22,105 nucleotides of DNA from Chlorobiales bacterium. GTDB lineage: Bacteria; Bacteroidota; Chlorobiia; Chlorobiales; Chlorobiaceae. The notes under the pieces are model-generated. The model ran no database searches. It was not told the DNA's origin and was given only the letters and a program-made list of their open reading frames with translations. Position 1 is the first letter of the stretch. Each line of letters begins with the position of its first letter. Of the stretch, positions 15,113 to 22,105 are shown piece after piece. The position numbers and the translations under genes are program-made. The stretch spans positions 1-22,105 of the forward strand of contig JAKSDC010000174.1 of NCBI GenBank assembly GCA_022360275.1. The letters are read 5' to 3'.

Positions 15113-16066
15113 CTATGAAAACGAGGGGCAGTCCTCTTCACAACGGAATCCGCAGCAGAACTCAACGGCACTCACCCTGCGTTTGCCTTCCATCTGAAGA
15201 GAAAGAATTTCAACCCACCCGTCAAGTCCCATAACAAACAAACGGTTCCCGTCCACCGAGAGGCTTCCCGGAACCATTGCTTGCTCTTGCGACTCAGGAA
15301 GCTGAAAATCGGCAGGAACCGCCTTATAAATTTTCACTTTTCTGTGATTGAAAACCGTCCAGGCTGCGGGTCTGGGCGAAAGGCCCCTGATAAAATCACA
15401 AATGGCATCGACAGGCTCTGCCCAATCGATTCGGGTGTTTTCTGCGGTAAGCTTGGGAGCTTTAGTGACCAAAGCTTCATCTTGGGGTAATGGCTCTGCC
15501 TTGCCGTCTCTTATCAGCTCAAGCGTCCTGACAACCAACCTGGCACCAAGAACCGATAATCGTTCAGCAAGCTCCCCCGCCGTTTCCTCAGGCCTGATTG
15601 TGGTTTTCTCTCGAAGTATGATGTTTCCGGTATCCACACGTTTTTGCAGGAAAAACGTCGTTACTCCGGTTTCCTTGTCACCATTGATTATTGCCCAGTT
15701 AACCGGAGCGGCCCCTCTGTATCGAGGCAAAAGTGATGCATGAAGATTAAACGCCCCCAATTGCGCCTGCTCGAAAACCGAAGGGGAAAGTATGCGGAAA
15801 GCTGCAACGACAATAACGTCAGGCTGGTACCGTGCAACCGTTCCTGCAAAACGCGGGCTCTTCACATCGTCTATTTCAAGCACCGTTATTCCCAGCTCTC
15901 TCGCTGTTTTCTTTACAGGCGTCGGTTCAGGTTCGGATCGCTTGTTCTTTCTGGGCTTGTCTTTGCCGGTAACCACAAGAACTATTTCGAAATCACTGTC
16001 TGCTTCAGCTATTGCACGAAGGGAAGGAACGGCAAACTCCGGCGTTCCCATAAAAATAATCCTCAT
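15113..16066 (-). CDS. fmt: Methionyl-tRNA formyltransferase
   Basis: Fmt formylates initiator Met-tRNA using 10-formyltetrahydrofolate. The 317-residue protein has the Rossmann-like N-terminal MRIIFMGTPEFAVPSL, the catalytic site FNLHASLLPRYRGAAP (Asn107, His109) and Asp145 in QKRVDTGNI. The C-terminal tRNA-binding domain begins near ENTRIDWAEP, with IRGLSPRPAAWT typical. The AAFRILSPSVF segment at about residues 88-98 replaces the usual AYGxILP and is a form I associate with Bacteroidota/Chlorobiota enzymes. The last 20 residues are cysteine-containing (CCGFRCEEDC), which is unusual for a family tail. The gene starts 16 bp after the def stop, a standard def-fmt pair. Confidence 0.96.
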   Translation of the reverse strand: MRIIFMGTPEFAVPSLRAIAEADSDFEIVLVVTGKDKPRKNKRSEPEPTPVKKTARELGITVLEIDDVKSPRFAGTVARYQPDVIVVAAFRILSPSVFEQAQLGAFNLHASLLPRYRGAAPVNWAIINGDKETGVTTFFLQKRVDTGNIILREKTTIRPEETAGELAERLSVLGARLVVRTLELIRDGKAEPLPQDEALVTKAPKLTAENTRIDWAEPVDAICDFIRGLSPRPAAWTVFNHRKVKIYKAVPADFQLPESQEQAMVPGSLSVDGNRLFVMGLDGWVEILSLQMEGKRRVSAVEFCCGFRCEEDCPSFS

Positions 16067-16082
16067 TGAAAAACCTTTTTGT

Positions 16083-16643
16083 TCACTTCGCTACATCGTA
16101 CGCCTCATGCACAACAACAGGATAGCCGGTTCGGACCTCGCCACGGGTTATCGCATCGAGCTTTTTCTGGATTTTCCTGCGGTCTCGCCGCTGCATCCGG
16201 TCCACGAAAAGCGTCCCGTCAAGATGATCGATCTCATGCTGCAGAACCCGTGCTGTAAGATTGTCAAACTCCCCTATACGTTCCTCAAAGTGTTCATCGC
16301 GGTACTTGAGCTGTATTGCTGAGGGACGGACAACACTACCCCTGACATCGGGAACGCTCAGGCACCCTTCCTCCATCGAATTGAACCCTTTTACGGCAAG
16401 AAGGTGCGGGTTGATGACCACTATCGGAGAAGCACCCTCGTAACCGTCAGCCAGAGAAACATCGACCACAAGCAGCCGCAGTGAAACGCCTACCTGGGGC
16501 GCGGCAAGCCCTATCCCCTCGGCATTCCGCATGGACTCGAACATATTCCCTATAAGCTCTTCGAGTTCCATATCAGCCCCTTTCAGCGGTTTTGCCTTAC
16601 GGCGCAGCACTGTGTCACTGTATGTATTGATTGGCAGTATCAT
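16083..16643 (-). CDS. def: Peptide deformylase
   Basis: Def removes the N-formyl group from nascent proteins and acts at the ribosome exit. The three diagnostic motifs are present: EGIGLAAPQVG (about residues 42-52), EEGCLSVP with metal-ligand Cys94, and QHEIDHLDG with His136, His140 and catalytic Glu137. The length of 186 residues is normal and the tail after LFVDRM is a type I-like helix (RRDRRKIQKKLDAIT). The gene heads the def-fmt-lepA-lepB cluster, so the promoter should lie in the 201-bp spacer shared with the divergent MscS gene. No strong ribosome site is visible at the ATG at 16643. Confidence 0.96.
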   Translation of the reverse strand: MILPINTYSDTVLRRKAKPLKGADMELEELIGNMFESMRNAEGIGLAAPQVGVSLRLLVVDVSLADGYEGASPIVVINPHLLAVKGFNSMEEGCLSVPDVRGSVVRPSAIQLKYRDEHFEERIGEFDNLTARVLQHEIDHLDGTLFVDRMQRRDRRKIQKKLDAITRGEVRTGYPVVVHEAYDVAK

Positions 16644-16699
16644 GTATCAACTGAACATTTCAAATTTTGTTTATCAAACCCGCAGACAAAGTAAAAAGT

Positions 16700-16717
16700 T
16701 GCCCTTTCTGCCCTTTC
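16700..16717 (+). repeat. Perfect tandem duplication of a 9-mer
   Basis: TGCCCTTTC occurs twice back to back at 16700-16708 and 16709-16717, in the divergent spacer between def and the MscS gene. The unit is C/T-rich on the plus strand. It may be chance, a regulator site pair or a relic of the same T-rich repeat class seen elsewhere. Confidence 0.4.
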
Positions 16718-16786
16718 GCAAGCAGTGCAAACGGATCATGAAAGCAGCGGCGAAAACCTTCCGCACAAAACCACTGTCCTGCGAAT

Positions 16787-16816
16787 TTGACAATATCAGC
16801 TTGATTTTACTTAAAT
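16787..16816 (+). promoter_or_regulatory. Candidate promoter of the MscS-type gene
   Basis: A perfect TTGACA at 16787-16792 is followed after 18 bp by TTAAAT at 16811-16816, with the ATG 28 bp further on. The -35 match is strong and the -10 moderate, in a fittingly AT-rich run just ahead of the start codon. Confidence 0.45.
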
Positions 16817-16844
16817 TAGATACGATTACCAATCAAAGACGGCA

Positions 16845-18485
16845 ATGAAAAAACGTTTTGCGATATATATCTTCTCCCTGCTCCTCTTTTCAGCGAGCAT
16901 AGCCCCTGCTGCAGACTCAACGCTGCAGCAGGCCGGCCCCGTAGTTTCCTCAAAAACCGAAACCGGCATCGACAGCATCGAAGCCCTGCCGCCGGAACCG
17001 GTAAAAATCGACGACAAGGAAGTCATTAGAGCTTTTTCTGATTCTCTGACACAACAAAGCGGATACCCTGTCACTGTAAACAACAACGAGGTCTTTCGTC
17101 TCTACGGCAAGATCGGCACTATTGAACCCGAGGAAAGGGCACGTAAAACGTCGAAACTTCTTGCCGATTTCTTTCGTTCATCCACTCCGATCGATTCGCT
17201 CACAATTGTTGAGGGAGAAACTCTGACCGCGATCAGAACACCCCGGAGCATCATCGCGGCGTTCAGCGAAGAAGATGCTGCCGCTGAAAATATGACACGG
17301 CTTGAATTTGCCGATTCCGCACTTGCGAGAATTTCGAACCAGGCGACACAATTCCGGGAAGAAACCAGTGGCCGAAACATACTGTTCAGTGTTCTTAAAT
17401 CGCTTGCGCTGCTTGTTGCTCTTGCAATTTTCTGGCACTACCTGAACAACTTTTTCATCCTTATGGACGGGTGGATACAAAAAATAAGATTGCACCACAG
17501 CTCCAACAGCGAAAACAAGCTGATACAGCTGCTCTCCCCCGACCATCTTGCATCCGGACTCGGGTGGTTCAGCAAAATCGTTGAACTTTTCCTGAAAATC
17601 CTTCTGATTTATGCATATCTGGCAACGATGTTGAGCTTTTTTCCGTGGACTGAGGATTTATCGACCAATCTGCTTGCATTTGTTCTTGAACCAGCCAAAA
17701 AGCTGTCAAGCGAGTTTGTCACCCTGATTCCAAACGTCATAGCAATTATTATCCTGATAACCATTGCCCGCTATCTCGGAAAATTCAGCGATATTTTCTT
17801 TAGAAACATTTCAAAAGGAGAACTCAAGCTTGGTGACTTCGATGCCGAGTGGGCCGAACCAACGAGAAAAATCGTCAAAATCACACTTTATCTCCTGCTG
17901 GCGTTTGCACTGTTTGCTTCGCTTCCTCTCGCAAACAACCGAACAGCACTTGCTCTTGCAATTATTTTTGGCTTGACCGTTTCTCTCAGCGCAGTACCGA
18001 CCGTTCAGAATATGTTCACCGGCATCATGCTTAATTATACCGGATCTTTCAGAATCGGCGACAGGGTTAAAATCGGTGATGTTACCGGGGATATTGTTTA
18101 TAAAGGTCCTCTCGTAATCCGCATAAAGAGCCTTTTGAACGAAATCATCCTCATGCCGAACACAACTGCATTTCGTTCAAAAATTATAAATTATACTGAA
18201 TCGGTTCAGAAAAACGGCCACCTTTCACTGGAAATCGTATTGTATCTGAAGGATAACATAAAAATCGACACCCTTCGTGAACTGGTAACCGAGGCGGCAC
18301 TGGGCACGGATGGCATTATGCTCGATCCAAAACCCCTTTTCTTAAGGGCTGAAACAAAAAACGGTTTATTTGGCTACACACTCAGGGTCAATACCAAGGA
18401 AGAGAAGAATCTTGAAGCGCTTTATTCCAGACTCTTCCAGAACGTGCAGAACAAATTACAGGAAAACAATTACAATCTGTATTGA
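16845..18485 (+). CDS. Mechanosensitive ion channel protein, MscS family
   Basis: MscS channels open under membrane tension and release solutes during osmotic downshift. This 546-residue protein is larger than minimal MscS (about 286 residues). It has a signal peptide (MKKRFAIYIFSLLLFSASIAPA, cleavage near AAD), a periplasmic domain of about 150 residues rich in charged and Ser/Thr residues, and then about five hydrophobic segments beginning near residues 178, 244, 293, 342 and 370. The last is the pore-lining helix leading to the diagnostic QNMFTGIMLNYTGSFRIGDR, then VKIGDVTGDI and the beta-domain segment LNEIILMPNTTAF. The cytoplasmic alpha/beta region completes the fold. The extended N-terminal part resembles larger MscK/YnaI-like members. 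The Fur-family gene starts 49 bp downstream on the same strand. Confidence 0.9.
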   Translation: MKKRFAIYIFSLLLFSASIAPAADSTLQQAGPVVSSKTETGIDSIEALPPEPVKIDDKEVIRAFSDSLTQQSGYPVTVNNNEVFRLYGKIGTIEPEERARKTSKLLADFFRSSTPIDSLTIVEGETLTAIRTPRSIIAAFSEEDAAAENMTRLEFADSALARISNQATQFREETSGRNILFSVLKSLALLVALAIFWHYLNNFFILMDGWIQKIRLHHSSNSENKLIQLLSPDHLASGLGWFSKIVELFLKILLIYAYLATMLSFFPWTEDLSTNLLAFVLEPAKKLSSEFVTLIPNVIAIIILITIARYLGKFSDIFFRNISKGELKLGDFDAEWAEPTRKIVKITLYLLLAFALFASLPLANNRTALALAIIFGLTVSLSAVPTVQNMFTGIMLNYTGSFRIGDRVKIGDVTGDIVYKGPLVIRIKSLLNEIILMPNTTAFRSKIINYTESVQKNGHLSLEIVLYLKDNIKIDTLRELVTEAALGTDGIMLDPKPLFLRAETKNGLFGYTLRVNTKEEKNLEALYSRLFQNVQNKLQENNYNLY

Positions 18486-18534
18486 GCGGATTGTCCTCTT
18501 CTCAACACAGCCCATCTAAATTTGTCTTGTTATA

Positions 18535-19050
18535 ATGGCTTCTTCAAAAACAAAGGGTAAGAAAGACCTTTCCCAGCAAGCACTGCAGGCGGAAACTCTT
18601 TTCAAGGACGCAATGAAGGCAGAAGGATACCGGTGCACCAGAGAAAGGCTTACCGTTTTACGTGAAATCTATGAATCCGACAGCCATCTGGACGCAGATG
18701 AAATCTTCGTGCGTTTGAAAAAAAAGGGTATCAGCATATCAAGAGCAACGGTCTACCACACTCTCGACCTGTTGTTCAAGTTTCATCTGGTCAACAAAAT
18801 AGACCTCGGCCATAAACACACGCACTATGAGAAGTCTTTCGGGGTAGACAACCATCTGCATATTATCTGCGAACAGTGTGACCGGGTTGTCGAAGTTCAC
18901 AGCGACGAGCTTAATGAAATCCTTGAAAGGCTTTGTGAGAAAAACGGCTTCATGCTTGGCAGTTTCAGCCTTCAGGTCTTTGCGAAATGCCGCGAAGAAA
19001 CGGAGCATCATCACTGCTCGAAATCCTGCAAAAACGACACACGGGTCTGA
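18535..19050 (+). CDS. Fur-family transcriptional regulator
   Basis: Fur-family proteins are metal- or peroxide-sensing dimeric repressors. The 171-residue protein has an N-terminal winged helix: YRCTRERLTVLREIYESDSH, DADEIFVRLKKKGISISRAT and VYHTLDLLFKFHLV, which contains the recognition helix. The dimerisation and metal domain shows HYEKSFGVDNHLHIICEQC with a CX2C (Cys112, Cys115) structural zinc half. The C-terminal second cysteine group is CREETEHHHCSKSC, where the final pair is CX3C and the region is His-rich (EHHHC). The N-terminal extension (MASSKTKGKKDLSQQ) is basic and longer than in E. coli Fur. Whether it senses iron, zinc, manganese or peroxide cannot be told. A TATAAT at 18531-18536 overlaps the ATG but has no -35 partner. 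The following antiporter may or may not be a target. Confidence 0.9.
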   Translation: MASSKTKGKKDLSQQALQAETLFKDAMKAEGYRCTRERLTVLREIYESDSHLDADEIFVRLKKKGISISRATVYHTLDLLFKFHLVNKIDLGHKHTHYEKSFGVDNHLHIICEQCDRVVEVHSDELNEILERLCEKNGFMLGSFSLQVFAKCREETEHHHCSKSCKNDTRV

Positions 19051-19070
19051 CAATGCCTTTCTGCAGTCAG

Positions 19071-19097
19071 CTCTTTTCTTTCAATACGAAAGAAGAG
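19071..19097 (+). terminator. Candidate stem-loop after the Fur-family gene
   Basis: CTCTTTTCTTTC at 19071-19082 pairs with GAAAGAAGAG at 19088-19097 with a 2-nt bulge and a 5-nt loop, 20 bp after the Fur-family stop. The following T content is low (ATTTTC), so termination may be partial. Confidence 0.35.
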
Positions 19098-19169
19098 ATT
19101 TTCGGCAAACGGTGGCAAGCAAACTGCTTTTCGTGATATTTTGAAATGCTCATTTTGTAGGTATGGATT

Positions 19170-20408
19170 ATGGATGTCTCTCTCTTTGCCGCCCTGATCG
19201 GCGGAATCATAGTTCTCGGTGTCCTTGGCGACTTTCTTTTTGCCAAAACCAAGATTCCGACCCCGGTTATTCTCATGCTCGCAGGAATAGCACTTGGGCC
19301 GGCAACCCATCTACTGAAAAGCGATATCTTTTTTGAAATCGCCCCTTATTTCGGCACCTTTGCGTTGATCCTTATTCTCTTTGAGGGTGGACTTGATCTG
19401 GAATTCGATCTTGTCATACGACAGTTTTCCTCCGCTCTCCTGCTGGGGTTTTTATCGTTTATCCTTGGCGCTGCCGGTATTACCTCTCTCTGCCTTATCT
19501 TGTTTCAGATGGAAATGTCCGATGCGCTGTTTTACGGCTTCATTTTCGGCGGCACAAGTCCTGCTGTCATACTGGCTGTCCTGCCGCGGCTTTCAATCAC
19601 GAAAAACCTCAAAACCTTGCTTACACTCGAAGCGGTCATCAGCGAGGTTCTCACGGTCATTTCCGTCATTATCTACATCAAAATCCGTGAAGAAGGACAA
19701 TATGAAGGCATTTCCATTCTCAGTCACATACTGACAAGCATCGGAATATCGATTGTTCTTGCCGCTGTCTGCGGACTGATATGGAGCCGTTTCATGGGGT
19801 ATTTCAGCAAGCAGAATCTTGCCTACATGCTCACACTCGGCTTTATCCTTCTCCTTTACACCCTGACCGATTTTCTCGGTGGTGAAGGGGCTATAACCAT
19901 CCTTGCTTTCGGAATACTGCTGGGTAACAGTAAAATACTTGCAACCAAATCACAACCGGTGCTTGCAAAACTCAACAGCACGGTCAACATAGCCGACTTT
20001 GAAATCGACGAGGTCGTAAAAAAAATCAATGCGGAGTTGACCTTTCTTGTCAGAACCTTCTTTTTCGTATTTATCGGTTTACTTTTTGACTTCACTTTCT
20101 TTACCCAGGACGTTCTCCTGATGGCAATGGCCATCCTTGCAATTTTTTTCATCAGCCGCATCGCCACGATCAATCTTGTTCGACCACTTTCCCCTTCTCT
20201 CCAAAGCGCGCATGTTTCCTCAACCCTGGGACTCATACCGAGAGGTTTGGCAACTGCGGTTATGGCCTTCACGCTTTTGAACAGCAGTGTGTTCAATTCT
20301 AACCTGCTGCTTCCAGTAGTATTCGCCGTCATTCTGGCCAGTAACCTGCTGATGTCAGTGTTTGTCTATTACTATGAAAGCAGACACAGAAACCAATTAA
20401 CACCTTAG
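19170..20408 (+). CDS. Monovalent cation:proton antiporter, NhaP/CPA-type
   Basis: This 412-residue polytopic protein carries the Na+/H+ exchanger domain and probably swaps cytoplasmic Na+ or K+ for protons. Around twelve hydrophobic segments are evident, with family landmarks IPTPVILMLAGIALGP (about residues 29-44), LILFEGGLDLEF (68-79) and IFGGTSPAVILAVLP (125-139). The segment that in related antiporters reads ES-L-ND carries LEAVISEVLTV at 153-163, so an acidic residue is kept (Glu159) but Asp is replaced. The end (YYYESRHRNQLTP) is a short cytoplasmic tail, with no TrkA-type regulatory domain. The SMR gene begins 13 bp after the stop, and proB 5 bp after that, so the three are likely co-transcribed. 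The ion specificity cannot be inferred from sequence alone. Confidence 0.87.
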   Translation: MDVSLFAALIGGIIVLGVLGDFLFAKTKIPTPVILMLAGIALGPATHLLKSDIFFEIAPYFGTFALILILFEGGLDLEFDLVIRQFSSALLLGFLSFILGAAGITSLCLILFQMEMSDALFYGFIFGGTSPAVILAVLPRLSITKNLKTLLTLEAVISEVLTVISVIIYIKIREEGQYEGISILSHILTSIGISIVLAAVCGLIWSRFMGYFSKQNLAYMLTLGFILLLYTLTDFLGGEGAITILAFGILLGNSKILATKSQPVLAKLNSTVNIADFEIDEVVKKINAELTFLVRTFFFVFIGLLFDFTFFTQDVLLMAMAILAIFFISRIATINLVRPLSPSLQSAHVSSTLGLIPRGLATAVMAFTLLNSSVFNSNLLLPVVFAVILASNLLMSVFVYYYESRHRNQLTP

Positions 20409-20421
20409 CTGTTTCTATGCC

Positions 20422-20748
20422 ATGCACTGGATATATCTGTTCATTGCAATCATCATGGAAGTTGCCGGAACAACTTCCATGAAACTTTCGGAAGGATTTT
20501 CAAAACCGCTTCCGTCAGCCTCAATTTTTATTTTTTACGGCTTTAGCTTTACATTTCTCACGCTGGCCCTGAAAGCTCTTCCCGTAGGGATGACCTACGC
20601 AATCTGGGCGGCAGCCGGGACAGCCCTTATAACTCTTGTCGGTATTGTGCTTTTCGGCGAATCATTTAACGTACAGAAAATAGTCTCGCTTGTTTTGATC
20701 ATCATCGGCGTTGCCGGACTGCATTTCAGCCGGGAATCCATGCCTTAA
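20422..20748 (+). CDS. Small multidrug resistance (SMR) family transporter
   Basis: SMR proteins are four-helix dimeric proton-coupled exporters of cationic compounds or guanidinium. At 108 residues the length fits exactly. The essential membrane glutamate is Glu13 in IAIIMEVAGTTSMKLSEGF, and the conserved YAIWAAAGTALITLVG segment contains the Tyr and Trp of the substrate pocket. Four hydrophobic helices can be placed, ending with IVSLVLIIIGVAGLHFS. The EVAGTTSMK and YAIWAA text resembles the EmrE/QacE type more than the guanidinium-specific Gdx type, but I would not assign a substrate. Its placement between an antiporter and proB, with tiny gaps, suggests co-expression. Confidence 0.92.
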   Translation: MHWIYLFIAIIMEVAGTTSMKLSEGFSKPLPSASIFIFYGFSFTFLTLALKALPVGMTYAIWAAAGTALITLVGIVLFGESFNVQKIVSLVLIIIGVAGLHFSRESMP

Positions 20749-20753
20749 ATTCT

Positions 20754-21839
20754 ATGTCGCAACCGCTCTATCGCAAAGTCGTCGTCAAAGTCGGCACCAA
20801 TGTCATTACAAACGAGCAGGGGAAACTGGACCTGCAAATACTGGATCAGCTTGTAACGCAGATTGCGGAACTGCGTAACCTGGGGGTTGAGGTTCTGCTT
20901 GTTTCTTCCGGCGCAGTAGGTGCCGGACGCTCGATAGTCCGGCTTCCCTCGAACCTTTCCCTGGTTGCCTCACGGCAGGTACTTTCTTCAACCGGACAGA
21001 TACGGCTTATAAACACCTATGCCGACCTTTTTGAGCAACGTGGGTTGACTATAGCACAAATCCTGGTAACAAAAAGCGATTTTCGGGATCGTCTTCATTA
21101 TCTCAATATCAGAACCTGCCTCGCATCGCTTTTGCAACAGGAAATTATTCCGGTTATCAATGAAAACGATGCGGTTTCCGTAACGGAGCTTATGTTCACG
21201 GACAACGACGAGCTTTCGGGAATGATTGCATCCATGATGCAGGTCGATGCCCATATCACTCTTTCACATGTTGATGGACTTTTTGATATGTCCCATGAAG
21301 AAAAGAACCCCGCTGTCATCAGCAACATCGACATTGCCACCGAACATTTTCACCAGTATATCAAACCCGGAAAATCGGAATTCGGCAGAGGCGGCATGCT
21401 GACAAAATGCCATATTGCTCACAAGCTGGCTCGTTTCGGAATTACCGTTCATATCGCCAATGGGCAAACCCCCGACATTCTTCTCGATATTCTCGGCGGA
21501 AAAGAAGTTGGAACACGATTTATCCCGCAAAAACCCGTCCATGGCCGTAAACGCTGGATCGCTCACAGCGAAGGCCTTGAAAAAGGAGCGGTCACCGTCA
21601 ATGCAGGCGCTGAAACCGCCCTGCGCTCCCAAAAGCGTGCCAACAGCCTTCTGCCCATAGGCATTGAATCGGTCATCGGAACGTTTTTCAAGGGAGATAT
21701 TATCAAGATATGCTCCGGGAACGGAGAAGCCATAGGTTACGGCATGGCACAATACAGCTCTGAAAAGACAAAGGAGCTGCTGGGCAAAAAAGGAGAGAAG
21801 CCCCTCATTCATTACGACTACCTTTACCTGATGCCTTAA
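20754..21839 (+). CDS. proB: Glutamate 5-kinase
   Basis: ProB phosphorylates glutamate to gamma-glutamyl phosphate, the first step of proline synthesis, in the cytoplasm. The 361-residue protein has the amino-acid kinase domain with KVGTNVITNEQGKLD, VLLVSSGAVGAG, VINENDAVSV and FTDNDELSGMIA. It then has LSHVDGLFD and FGRGGMLTKCHIA, where the lysine before the Cys is the ATP-site residue; the usual FGTGGM carries Arg for Thr here. The C-terminal PUA domain (about residues 280-361) includes KGAVTVNAGAETAL and LLPIGIESVIGTF. Proline control by feedback inhibition is known in the family. The start ATG at 20754 lies 5 bp after the SMR stop, without a good ribosome site, so translational coupling is possible. 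proA is not in the window. Confidence 0.96.
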   Translation: MSQPLYRKVVVKVGTNVITNEQGKLDLQILDQLVTQIAELRNLGVEVLLVSSGAVGAGRSIVRLPSNLSLVASRQVLSSTGQIRLINTYADLFEQRGLTIAQILVTKSDFRDRLHYLNIRTCLASLLQQEIIPVINENDAVSVTELMFTDNDELSGMIASMMQVDAHITLSHVDGLFDMSHEEKNPAVISNIDIATEHFHQYIKPGKSEFGRGGMLTKCHIAHKLARFGITVHIANGQTPDILLDILGGKEVGTRFIPQKPVHGRKRWIAHSEGLEKGAVTVNAGAETALRSQKRANSLLPIGIESVIGTFFKGDIIKICSGNGEAIGYGMAQYSSEKTKELLGKKGEKPLIHYDYLYLMP

Positions 21840-21855
21840 GAAACAGGCATCCGCC

Positions 21856-22105
21856 TCAATTTCTTTCAGTCGCCTTGATGGTTATGGGCTCTCCCTGAAT
21901 GCCGGCATAGAAAACAATAATTTCCGCAGTTTCACTTCCATTATTTTTCCCGTAATGCCATGTGTCAACAACTTCCACAATTGAATCCCCAGCCTGAAGA
22001 TGCAGCACTTGCCCCTCTTTTGTTGTAACGGTCAGCGTCCCTTTTGTTAAAACACCCGCATTGATTACCGGATGTTCATGCATGGGCAGCTGTACTCCTG
22101 CAGGA
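21856..22105 (-). CDS. Cupin-domain protein (5' truncated by window edge)
   Basis: The frame is open through the right edge, so the gene begins beyond the window. The ATG at 22083 is internal, since the codons before it read PAGVQLP, which fits the start of a cupin motif. The visible piece shows LPMHEHPVINAGVLTKGTLT (cupin motif 1, two His and a downstream Gly). Motif 2 follows, with GDSIVEVVDTWHYGKNNG, containing the second-motif His of the beta-barrel metal site. It ends at about 80 visible residues. Cupins of this small kind are often single-domain metal-binding enzymes or binding proteins, and no activity can be assigned. It is convergent with proB, leaving 16 bp between the stops. Confidence 0.8.
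   Translation of the reverse strand, partial: PAGVQLPMHEHPVINAGVLTKGTLTVTTKEGQVLHLQAGDSIVEVVDTWHYGKNNGSETAEIIVFYAGIQGEPITIKATERN

Noticed and set aside
18486..18534. A Fur-box-like autoregulatory operator
   Set aside because: No inverted repeat resembling GATAAT-type Fur sites was found in the short spacer or in the start region.

Overview
This 22.1 kb window looks like chromosomal DNA of a green sulfur bacterium (Chlorobiaceae, Chlorobium/Prosthecochloris type). The evidence is a PucC-like 'bacteriochlorophyll delivery' MFS transporter, a methionyl-tRNA formyltransferase of the form seen in Bacteroidota/Chlorobiota (AAFRIL in place of the usual AYG-I-LP), a FISUMP-domain lipoprotein, mostly weak Shine-Dalgarno sequences and a moderate GC content. 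The genus is inference; the phototrophic Chlorobiota assignment is reasonably supported.

Layout. Positions 1-1721 are accessory: a GC-rich secreted protein of unknown function cut by the left edge, a FISUMP lipoprotein, and a short protein-like tail after its stop. From 1725 to 4939 on the minus strand lie a radical SAM protein, the PucC-like transporter and DNA-3-methyladenine glycosylase I. A TPP riboswitch (5097-5186) precedes thiC on the plus strand. A strong hairpin separates thiC from the convergent minus-strand group degP, greA, a 74-residue small beta-barrel-like protein and tpiA. trpE (minus) is divergent from a small membrane-anchored protein of unknown function.

Positions 12309-16643 (minus) form a protein-maturation cluster, transcribed def, fmt, lepA, lepB: N-formylation of initiator Met-tRNA, deformylation, the elongation factor LepA/EF4, and signal peptidase I. 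Positions 16845-21839 (plus) hold an MscS-type channel, a Fur-family regulator, a monovalent cation/proton antiporter, an SMR transporter and glutamate 5-kinase (proB). This can be read as an ion-homeostasis and osmotic-stress neighbourhood. A cupin gene is cut by the right edge.

Most of the window is ordinary housekeeping sequence and I see no convincing novel multi-gene system. The items most worth a second look are a T-rich heptanucleotide repeat found just 3' of minus-strand genes, the tpiA-coupled small protein, the foreign-looking left edge, a strong terminator inside the degP-greA spacer, and the membrane-anchored orphan divergent from trpE. No tRNA, rRNA, CRISPR array or intact insertion sequence was seen.
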